A stretch of 13,664 nucleotides of DNA from positions 1 to 13,664 of the forward strand of contig JAEDEG010000067.1 in NCBI GenBank assembly GCA_016293435.1. Direction: 5' to 3'. The notes below the pieces were generated by a model that was not told the origin of the DNA, did not search any database, and was given only the letters and a program-made list of their open reading frames with translations. The stretch comes from Clostridia bacterium (GTDB lineage Bacteria > Bacillota > Clostridia > UMGS1810). This document shows positions 8,212-12,331 of this stretch, piece after piece (within the stretch, counting starts at the first letter, position 1; every line of letters starts with the position of its first letter). The translations under genes and the position numbers were made by a program.

Positions 8212-8436
8212 TTAGCGTAATCTCTGTTTTCGGTAGGTAACTTGTTTTTCAATGGGTACTGCTCGATGGGTGCATTTCGCAACGTATTCTTGCAGAGCTT
8301 CACTTGTAAAATATACACAGCCATTAGGAACATACTGAACAAAAGATATGGCTCCGGTAGTTCGTGCTGTATCAAGGGTTGCAAGGCTTATGCCGAGAAG
8401 TACCGCCGCTTCTTTTCTTGTATATAACTTTTCCAT
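8212..8436 (-). CDS. Excisionase-like helix-turn-helix protein
   Basis: A 74-residue DNA-binding protein of the MerR-like excisionase family. The opening MEKLYTRKEAAVLLGISLATLDTA pattern is the winged-helix start of this family, and YVPNGCVYFTSEALQEYVAK is the wing and following helix. Such proteins bend DNA at the attachment site and steer the integrase towards excision. The ATG at 8436 follows AGAGAGG. It lies directly upstream of the two integrases on the same strand, as in Tn916-like elements. It is longer than the minimal 60-70 residue excisionase by a basic tail (RKQRLR). A plain regulatory role for the integrase promoter is the alternative. Confidence 0.85.
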   Translation of the reverse strand: MEKLYTRKEAAVLLGISLATLDTARTTGAISFVQYVPNGCVYFTSEALQEYVAKCTHRAVPIEKQVTYRKQRLR

Positions 8437-8462
8437 TTATAATACCTCTCTTTCTTCATACT

Positions 8463-8494
8463 ACAGCCGCCATTTAAACTGAAATGACGGCTGT
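8463..8494 (-). other. Intercistronic hairpin between the MazF-like and excisionase genes
   Basis: A 13-base-pair inverted repeat with a six-base loop. On the minus-strand transcript the stem pairs completely (ACAGCCGUCAUUU with AAAUGGCGGCUGU, one G-U), whereas plus-strand RNA would have a mismatch, so the minus RNA is the likely functional form. No U-tract follows on the minus strand, so it is not a standard terminator. It may be an RNA-processing or stability element that sets the excisionase level apart from the upstream gene. Confidence 0.5.
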
Positions 8495-8513
8495 TGAACT
8501 CTATAGTTTTTTA

Positions 8514-8894
8514 TCACGGGGCTTCCATTTCTTCAGGTATATAAAGCCCCAAACTCTTTTCAATACATTCGCTGATCTCTTCCATTTCTCTACGGCTGAC
8601 CTTGCCGATGTACTTGTGTACCTGACGCTTATCAATGGTTGTAATCTGCTCAAGCATAACAACTGACGGATAAAGAACATCATCGTTATTGAGATAGTAA
8701 TGCGTGGGCAAGTTACGCTTTTTGTAAATGTTTGATGTGAGTGGAGCAACAATCAATGTCGGCGCAAAAAAGTTGCCGCAGTTATTCTGAAGAACAATTA
8801 CAGGGCGAGTGCCGCTCTGCACAAAACCTATTCTTGGTTCTAATTCAACCAAATAAATATCTCCTCTGCGAAAAACCCAATCTTCTCTTAACAT
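8514..8894 (-). CDS. MazF/PemK family endoribonuclease toxin-like protein
   Basis: With the start chosen here it has 126 residues, close to normal MazF length (about 115). The fold signature is clear: FRRGDIYLVELEP, SGTRPVIVLQNN, APTLIVAPLTS and VVMLEQITTIDKRQ. The residues matching the catalytic pair of B. subtilis MazF (Arg25, Thr48) are present as Arg30 and Thr53. Proteins of this family cut mRNA at short motifs and are held inactive by a MazE-type antitoxin. I see no MazE-like gene beside it. The start at 8894 is supported by GAGG eight bases upstream. The frame stays open to a GTG at 9005, but its ribosome binding site would be too close and the extra 37 residues are not MazF-like. Position between a sigma-like gene and the excisionase suggests it travels with the recombination module. 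Confidence 0.87.
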   Translation of the reverse strand: MLREDWVFRRGDIYLVELEPRIGFVQSGTRPVIVLQNNCGNFFAPTLIVAPLTSNIYKKRNLPTHYYLNNDDVLYPSVVMLEQITTIDKRQVHKYIGKVSRREMEEISECIEKSLGLYIPEEMEAP

Positions 8895-9317
8895 ATTAAA
8901 TACCTCATTTCTATAATTTATGTATTGTTCGTATTTGTCCTCGACACCCCCGAACAGGGAAGTCATCAGGTGGCGATTTGCAAAATCGCTCCATAGGGCT
9001 TTCACCTCTCCGTCTTCTTTATGACCGAGCCGCGAGTTACGGAAGTATCATTGTCCCCGACCGGTATCGTCGCACTGTGTTAGCAATTCACAGTCTGCAC
9101 ACATTGAACTATCGCTCGCCATATTTACTTCATATAGGTCTTGGCGCTCAACGTGCATGGCTCAATCGGTCGGTAATGTACCTGATGAATGACTTATTCA
9201 ATTTTCAAAGTACTGCTATATGATTTGAAAGGATAGTCTATCGTTTTCGGAAACCGTTCAGGTTTTGAAAGATTGTCCTTTCACTTAATGTGATTTACAG
9301 CGGTGTATGTAAGGGTA
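8895..9317 (-). ncRNA. Gene-poor, inverted-repeat-rich region; possible structured RNA or long leader
   Basis: There is no convincing gene in these 420 bases, and the stretch 8930-9180 is visibly richer in G and C than its surroundings. Several hairpins are visible: a 7-base-pair stem with a three-base loop at 8973-8989, enclosed by AGGTG/CACCT (about 8968-9007); a 6-base-pair stem ACTGTG/CACAGT at 9074-9094; and a 12-base-pair stem at 9227-9282. A minus-strand frame of 36 codons (9158 to 9048) with three Cys residues has no ribosome binding site. The region could be the leader of the MazF-like gene, a stand-alone RNA, or a binding region for recombination proteins. I do not recognise a named RNA family. 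Confidence 0.35.
9227..9282 (+). repeat. Long inverted repeat with a hairpin on plus-strand RNA
   Basis: The arms GAAAGGATAGTC (9227-9238) and GATTGTCCTTTC (9271-9282) pair over all 12 positions if transcribed from the plus strand, using two G-U pairs. The minus-strand transcript would have two mismatches. The 32-base loop contains a small CGG-AAA-CCG stem. It lies just downstream of the sigma-like gene. The strand preference hints at an RNA transcribed opposite to all neighbouring genes. Confidence 0.4.
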
Positions 9318-9821
9318 TTATTTTAAATTTTTTAAAAAATTTTTTAATTTTTCTTGAGCCGCTTGTATGCTTTCATATATACTCATAGCGCTTGCACCTT
9401 CAACTTCTGCAATTTCTCTGTAGGTTAGCCCATCAAAGAAGTACATTATAATTCTGCGTTTTTGTACCGGAGTGAGAGTATTGTTTATAGCCTCTTGTAG
9501 TTTAGAGGTAATAAAATTCTTATCATATTGCTCCATCAACTCATCTTCAAACGACATAATAGAAATACACTTGCTGTTGGTGTTGTCCTCTAAATTGCTT
9601 ATAATGTGATGATGATAGTTGCAGTCATTCTTCGCTTCTTCATGGTATAACTTATCCGAAAATTCTTTGATTTTATCAAAGTCATCTTTTGTAAAAGAAG
9701 GATTACCCGCCGCTATCTTTTCAAAAGTGATTTCCAGAATGCTGCCATCTGCATATTTGTAGACAATACCTTTACTGTGTTTGTTAATGCCGTAGTTTGA
9801 TTTATAAAAATCCTTTGCCAT
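9318..9821 (-). CDS. Sigma-70-like regulatory protein (Tn916 Orf7 type)
   Basis: A 167-residue protein whose C-terminal part (about 115-163) is a sigma region 4-like helix-turn-helix: LTPVQKRRIIMYFFDGLTYREIAEVEGASAMSIYESIQAA with a lysine-rich end. The first 100 residues (YKSNYGINKHSKGIVYKYADG and on) match no domain I know, and a region 2 for binding the -10 element is not evident. Similar small sigma-like genes lie upstream of xis and int in Tn916-like elements, where they raise transcription of the excision genes. The ATG at 9821 follows GGAGG at 9830-9834, seven to eight bases upstream. That site abuts a hairpin containing the end of a 15-codon leader peptide, and further upstream are two terminators, so expression looks tightly controlled. 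Confidence 0.85.
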   Translation of the reverse strand: MAKDFYKSNYGINKHSKGIVYKYADGSILEITFEKIAAGNPSFTKDDFDKIKEFSDKLYHEEAKNDCNYHHHIISNLEDNTNSKCISIMSFEDELMEQYDKNFITSKLQEAINNTLTPVQKRRIIMYFFDGLTYREIAEVEGASAMSIYESIQAAQEKLKNFLKNLK

Positions 9822-9834
9822 TTTATATTCCTCC

Positions 9835-9869
9835 GTCTGATTTGAATTTTTGATAATCTGAAATCAAAC
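9835..9869 (-). promoter_or_regulatory. Hairpin linking leader-peptide end to the sigma-like gene's ribosome binding site
   Basis: On the minus transcript GUUUGAUUU (9869-9861) pairs with AAAUCAGAC (9843-9835) over nine positions, with one G-U. The 5' arm contains the last codon (GTT) and stop (TGA) of the 15-codon leader. The 3' arm ends directly next to the GGAGG of the sigma-like gene (9834-9830). A ribosome held near the end of the leader would open this stem. Effect on initiation is inferred. Confidence 0.5.
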
Positions 9870-9911
9870 AGGGAATGGCGGTGCTCTTGACCTATAAACC
9901 CATATCTTCAT
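9864..9911 (-). CDS. 15-residue leader peptide with a RAPP arrest-type motif
   Basis: This short frame encodes MKIWVYRSRAPPFPV. It has an excellent ribosome binding site, AGGAGG seven bases before the ATG, which is strong evidence that it is translated despite its size. Residues 9-12 are RAPP, the sequence shared by the bacterial arrest peptides ApdA and ApdP, and Pro14 makes a third proline. It begins 23 bases after the U-tract of an upstream terminator and ends 42 bases before the sigma-like gene. Its end is embedded in a hairpin that touches that gene's ribosome binding site. The likely role is a regulatory uORF: ribosome stalling would alter translation of the sigma-like protein. The motif match is seen; arrest itself is inferred. 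Confidence 0.6.
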   Translation of the reverse strand: MKIWVYRSRAPPFPV

Positions 9912-9934
9912 AGATATTCCTCCTAGAAAGGCAT

Positions 9935-9981
9935 AAAAAAAGACCAAGTCTATTTTCTTGAACAGAAAATTAACTTGGTCT
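9935..9981 (-). terminator. Intrinsic terminator T2 ahead of the leader peptide
   Basis: Long hairpin on the minus transcript: outer stem AGACCAAGT/ACTTGGTCT (9 pairs), a 2x2 internal mismatch, inner stem ATTTTCT/AGAAAAT (7 pairs) and a five-base loop, followed by a run of U. It sits between an upstream promoter and the 15-codon leader, so readthrough is needed to express the sigma-like gene from that promoter. Confidence 0.88.
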
Positions 9982-10053
9982 GTAACCTTTATTTATTTTT
10001 ATATACAAAAAAATGCAAGACAAAGAGTTTTCTTTATCTCGCATTATTTTCAT
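9970..10053 (-). CDS. Possible 27-codon attenuator leader spanning terminators T1 and T2
   Basis: This open frame starts at ATG 10053 (MKIMRDKENSLSCI) and ends INKGYRPS. It runs through the whole of terminator T1, and its last four codons (AGA CCA AGT TAA) lie inside the 5' arm of T2. Such placement is typical of translation-coupled attenuators, where a ribosome on the leader blocks terminator folding. There is no ribosome binding site before 10053, and the predicted transcription start is almost at this ATG, so translation would be leaderless or begin at the second ATG (10044). The general layout recalls the drug-responsive leader of tet(M) in Tn916. It remains possible that the frame is open by chance. 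Confidence 0.4.
   Translation of the reverse strand: MKIMRDKENSLSCIFLYIKINKGYRPS
10007..10045 (-). terminator. Intrinsic terminator T1
   Basis: On the minus transcript a stem of about 14 pairs (AAUGCGAGAUAAAG with CUUUGUCUUGCAUU, two G-U) with a six-base loop, followed directly by a U-run. The plus strand would have mismatches at the G-U positions, which supports minus-strand function. It lies about 10 bases after the predicted start of transcription from the promoter at 10059-10088, and also downstream of the Xre gene ending at 10171. Confidence 0.78.
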
Positions 10054-10058
10054 TATAT

Positions 10059-10088
10059 ATTATAACATAGGTCTAAATGTCATTACAA
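10059..10088 (-). promoter_or_regulatory. Promoter with extended -10 ahead of the attenuator
   Basis: On the minus strand TTGTAA (10088-10083), an 18-base spacer, and TATAAT (10064-10059) preceded by TGT, an extended -10. Transcription would start near 10052, immediately before terminator T1. A second TATAAT at 10120-10115 lacks a good -35. Confidence 0.6.
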
Positions 10089-10136
10089 TAGCATATCTCT
10101 GCCTTTTTTGTGCCATTATAGTGCCTCATAGTCGTA

Positions 10137-10165
10137 TTGAGGAATAAATAATGTGGTTCAAACAG
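10137..10165 (+). repeat. Flanking repeat, left copy
   Basis: TTGAGGAATAAATAAT continuing into GTGGTTCAAACA. The same two blocks recur at 11604-11649, on the other side of the DUF3990/Xre module, where 15 extra bases separate them. Here only one arm of the hairpin seen at the right copy is present. Confidence 0.5.
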
Positions 10166-10170
10166 TAAAT

Positions 10171-10806
10171 CTACTCCAAAAGGTCGTTAATTTCGCAGCA
10201 CAGAACTTTTGCTATAGCTTTTAGATGGTTGTACTGAGCTTTATTTATATCTGTTTGACGTTGTTCATATAACTGAATTGAACGAATGGAAATATCTGCC
10301 GCCTTCGCAAGCTGAGATTGCGACATTCCTTTATTTTTGCGGAGACGTGCCAGATTGGTTTCGCTGTTGTTTTTTATAATCTCATCAAACGCGCTGACTG
10401 ATTTGCTCGGATCTGCTTCATGCAGAACTCCGTATAGGTCAACGATGTTTTGATATGATATTTTTCTGCATATAGTCGCAAAGGATTTACCGGTGTACCA
10501 TTGATAATATGCAATAATCCAACCAACCCAATATTCTGCCGGGTAGTCTATATATGGTATTTCAGAAATATCCGGAGTTTTTTTACCGCATTTTTCGAGT
10601 ACAAGCCGTGCAAGCTCTATTCCTGACATACCCGATATATATTTTACATTTCCTCTGCCAAATTCATCAGCTATCCCGCAAGCAATAAACAGGTCAATAA
10701 ATTCCTGACCGTCCGTTTTGCAGAATAGTACAGCGTATTCTACCGCGCTACCCATAGTTTCCATTGCATCATCCAGATAAATTTCATCATAAGCGTGGAT
10801 CATCAT
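10171..10806 (-). CDS. Xre-type helix-turn-helix protein, putative partner of the DUF3990 protein
   Basis: A 211-residue protein of two parts. Residues about 150-210 are a Cro/CI-type helix-turn-helix (LARLRKNKGMSQSQLAKAA, then SIRSIQLYEQRQ). Residues 1-145 form a conserved but unnamed N-terminal domain I have seen in similar clostridial proteins (HAYDEIYLDDAMETMG, YISGMSGIELA, YPAEYWVGWIIAYYQWYTGKSF). The start overlaps the last 20 bases of the DUF3990 gene in another frame, so the two are probably translationally coupled. Toxin-antitoxin pairs are often built this way, with the DNA-binding partner acting as antitoxin and repressor. The N-terminal domain would be the candidate toxin-binding part. 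AAGGTG precedes the ATG. That it neutralises its neighbour is inferred from arrangement. Confidence 0.85.
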   Translation of the reverse strand: MMIHAYDEIYLDDAMETMGSAVEYAVLFCKTDGQEFIDLFIACGIADEFGRGNVKYISGMSGIELARLVLEKCGKKTPDISEIPYIDYPAEYWVGWIIAYYQWYTGKSFATICRKISYQNIVDLYGVLHEADPSKSVSAFDEIIKNNSETNLARLRKNKGMSQSQLAKAADISIRSIQLYEQRQTDINKAQYNHLKAIAKVLCCEINDLLE

Positions 10807-11461
10807 TTTTCACCTTCCCACTTAATATATCTCTTACATACAAATCATCGGTGTTTATCTCAAAATCCATACCATGATTATCAAGATAGGCTCTTCTTGC
10901 ACGATTTTCACGTTCCATACGACGAGAATTGTATATACTGCCGTCAACAACTTCATACTCAATAAATTTAATCTTTTCAAAAGCTTTTGGGCTCATCAAA
11001 ACAATTTGCTCACCAAGCTCTCCCAATTTCATTGCTTGAGATAATTGGTTTAAGGATATTGTGTTATTCAAAAAATCCTTTGCATAAGAAAAATATGAAT
11101 CGTCAGCACGATAACCGCATATAACATCATAGCCGGATATATCCGGAAGAAATTCCGACAGGATATATTCGCTTGCTTGTCTTGCAATGGGGGAGCGCTT
11201 AGAAAATGTTCGATTATCTAAAAGAATAGCAATCCAATTAAGAATATTGTATCCGGCTTTGTTCAGATATAAAACTTTTAAATCGGAAATGTCCAACTCA
11301 TATTTATTTGAAAATCCATTCTTTACTGTCGGACACGACCATTCTTTTGCAAGCTCAATATTTTCAGTGCAGTAAAAGCCTCTGCCATAGTCGTTTGTTT
11401 CTGAACCGAGACCATAGGTAGGAACTTCAATTATTTCGGGAGAACCGTGGTATATAATCAT
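10787..11461 (-). CDS. DUF3990 protein, ADP-ribosyltransferase-like putative toxin
   Basis: A 224-residue protein matching my memory of the DUF3990 family, which is related to the ADP-ribosyltransferase fold. The diagnostic pieces are IIYHGS (His5), DYGRGFYCTENIELAKEWS (Tyr30) and LGEQIVLMSPKA (Glu151, possibly Glu148), giving an H-Y-E-type triad in the right order. GYDVICGYRADDSYFSYAKDF lies between. The C-terminus is basic (RRMERENRARRAY). Enzymes of this fold move ADP-ribose from NAD to a protein or nucleic acid; the target here is unknown. The ATG at 11461 follows GAGG eight bases upstream. It is first in a two-gene operon with the Xre protein, behind its own promoter with operator-like repeats. 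A toxin or defence role is likely but unproven. Confidence 0.82.
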   Translation of the reverse strand: MIIYHGSPEIIEVPTYGLGSETNDYGRGFYCTENIELAKEWSCPTVKNGFSNKYELDISDLKVLYLNKAGYNILNWIAILLDNRTFSKRSPIARQASEYILSEFLPDISGYDVICGYRADDSYFSYAKDFLNNTISLNQLSQAMKLGELGEQIVLMSPKAFEKIKFIEYEVVDGSIYNSRRMERENRARRAYLDNHGMDFEINTDDLYVRDILSGKVKNDDPRL

Positions 11462-11490
11462 AGTAAAAACCTCATTTCCAATACCTTTCT

Positions 11491-11538
11491 ATATCATTTT
11501 ATTGATATGTTTATTATATTATATCATTTTATTGATAT
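11491..11538. promoter_or_regulatory. Twin operator-like repeats at the DUF3990/Xre promoter
   Basis: The 18-base sequence ATATCATTTTATTGATAT occurs twice without change, at 11491-11508 and 11521-11538. Each copy is itself an inverted repeat with 6-base arms (ATATCA/TGATAT). One copy lies in the -35/-10 spacer of the minus-strand promoter, the other just past the transcription start. Binding by the module's own Xre protein is inferred. Confidence 0.7.
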
Positions 11539-11546
11539 AAATGCAA
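11518..11546 (-). promoter_or_regulatory. Promoter of the DUF3990/Xre operon
   Basis: TTGCAT (11546-11541), 17-base spacer, TATAAT (11523-11518), a near-consensus sigma-A promoter. The predicted start of transcription near 11511 leaves a 50-base leader before the DUF3990 ATG. Confidence 0.78.
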
Positions 11547-11603
11547 TAGGTTTGGATAAATTTATGACTTATTTTAAGAGATTTTTATAGTTATACTGTA
11601 ATG

Positions 11604-11649
11604 TTGAGGGATAAATAATCATATAATATATTAAATGCGGTTCAAACAA
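11604..11649 (+). repeat. Flanking repeat, right copy
   Basis: TTGAGGGATAAATAAT (11604-11619) and, after 15 further bases, ATGCGGTTCAAACAA (11635-11649). It matches 10137-10165 on the far side of the DUF3990/Xre module. The second block is one arm of the terminator hairpin at 11635-11674. Confidence 0.5.
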
Positions 11650-11674
11650 ACAACAGTGCTTGTCTGAACCGCAT
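11635..11674 (-). terminator. Terminator-like hairpin after the 176-residue gene
   Basis: A 15-base-pair stem on the minus transcript (ATGCGGTTCAGACAA with TTGTTTGAACCGCAT, one G-U) with a ten-base loop, two bases after the stop codon at 11677. The following TTAATATATTATAT is U-rich but not a clean U-run, so termination may be partial. Confidence 0.65.
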
Positions 11675-11676
11675 GG

Positions 11677-12207
11677 TTACAAAGATAATTGTGTATATAT
11701 GCTCGCAGTACATTTTTCCATATATTGTGGGGTTGTAAAAAACCATATTTTATGCAACTGTTTAATAGCTGCGTCCAAGCGCCTAAAAAAAGTGCGTCTG
11801 CCAAGATGAAATGCTTCGGCAGCTGCATCAGCATTTGCAAATTCTTCATTTATATAATATCTTGTAATAATATCATAATAAAGTTCTCCATACTTCGGTA
11901 TGTATTTCAGTCTTTGAATGGTACTATTACAGGCAAATAGAAGATCTGCAACTATTTGCATTTCACTAATTGTTTGTGTTAATTGGCGTAAATCACTAAA
12001 GTTTGAAATAATAGCAATTATGTCATCATATGTATTACTATTGAGTCCTTTAATTGCAATATCAAAATCAATTGTGTTTTTATCCTCCTCGTACGCAAAC
12101 TTTGATTCCCGTATTGCATTTAACAATACTTTTACATTTGAAGCGGCGTTTTCATCAAATGATTTAGGGTGCATACTCTCCGGTATGCGTTGATAATCTG
12201 TTTCCAT
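11677..12207 (-). CDS. Putative helix-turn-helix protein of unknown role
   Basis: A 176-residue acidic protein with no secure family. Its C-terminal third (YGELYYDIITRYYINEEF, then ADAAAEAFHLGRRTFFRRLDAAIKQL) looks like a sigma region 4 or ArpU/phage-activator type helix-turn-helix, with the recognition helix about LGRRTFFRRLDAAI. The first 100 residues are mostly predicted helix, with no membrane segment or signal peptide. The ATG at 12207 follows GGAGGG about nine bases upstream. It ends in a strong hairpin and so is probably a single-gene unit; its upstream neighbour is the Xre regulator, 124 bases away on the same strand. A transcriptional activator for element or phage-type genes is the best guess, with low certainty. 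Confidence 0.7.
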   Translation of the reverse strand: METDYQRIPESMHPKSFDENAASNVKVLLNAIRESKFAYEEDKNTIDFDIAIKGLNSNTYDDIIAIISNFSDLRQLTQTISEMQIVADLLFACNSTIQRLKYIPKYGELYYDIITRYYINEEFANADAAAEAFHLGRRTFFRRLDAAIKQLHKIWFFTTPQYMEKCTASIYTQLSL

Positions 12208-12331
12208 TGTGCTTTTCCCTCCAAATAATGTTTTTATTAAATAAAATCAATTATAGAGGACAGGTAAGGGTTATACCACATACCCAGGCACCAATTGCGG
12301 GTACTTACGACATTCCGACTAAGATTGCTCT
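12208..12331 (-). promoter_or_regulatory. Intergenic region with a possible promoter and short repeats
   Basis: TATAAT at 12255-12250 on the minus strand has only a weak -35 (TGGTAT, 12278-12273). That -35 lies within a tandem GGTATGTGGTAT, which could be a site for an activator. TACCC/GGGTA arms nearby could form a small stem. A 6-base-pair hairpin (GACTAA/TTAGTC, 12317-12337) covers the stop codon of the Xre regulator, but without a U-run. No gene is seen. Confidence 0.35.

Noticed and set aside
8514..9005. Longer form of the MazF-like protein from GTG 9005
   Set aside because: The extra 37 residues are not part of the MazF fold, the purine-rich stretch before the GTG is too close, and 8894 has a well-placed GAGG.
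9048..9158. 36-codon minus-strand frame starting MHVERQDLYEVNM with a CADC motif
   Set aside because: It has no ribosome binding site, a stop lies just before its ATG, and it sits in a hairpin-rich region. I cannot support it as a gene, though its composition makes it worth including in a homologue search.
8978..9223. 81-codon plus-strand frame
   Set aside because: It has no ribosome binding site and no recognisable features, and it lies opposite the structured region. It is open by chance in GC-richer sequence.
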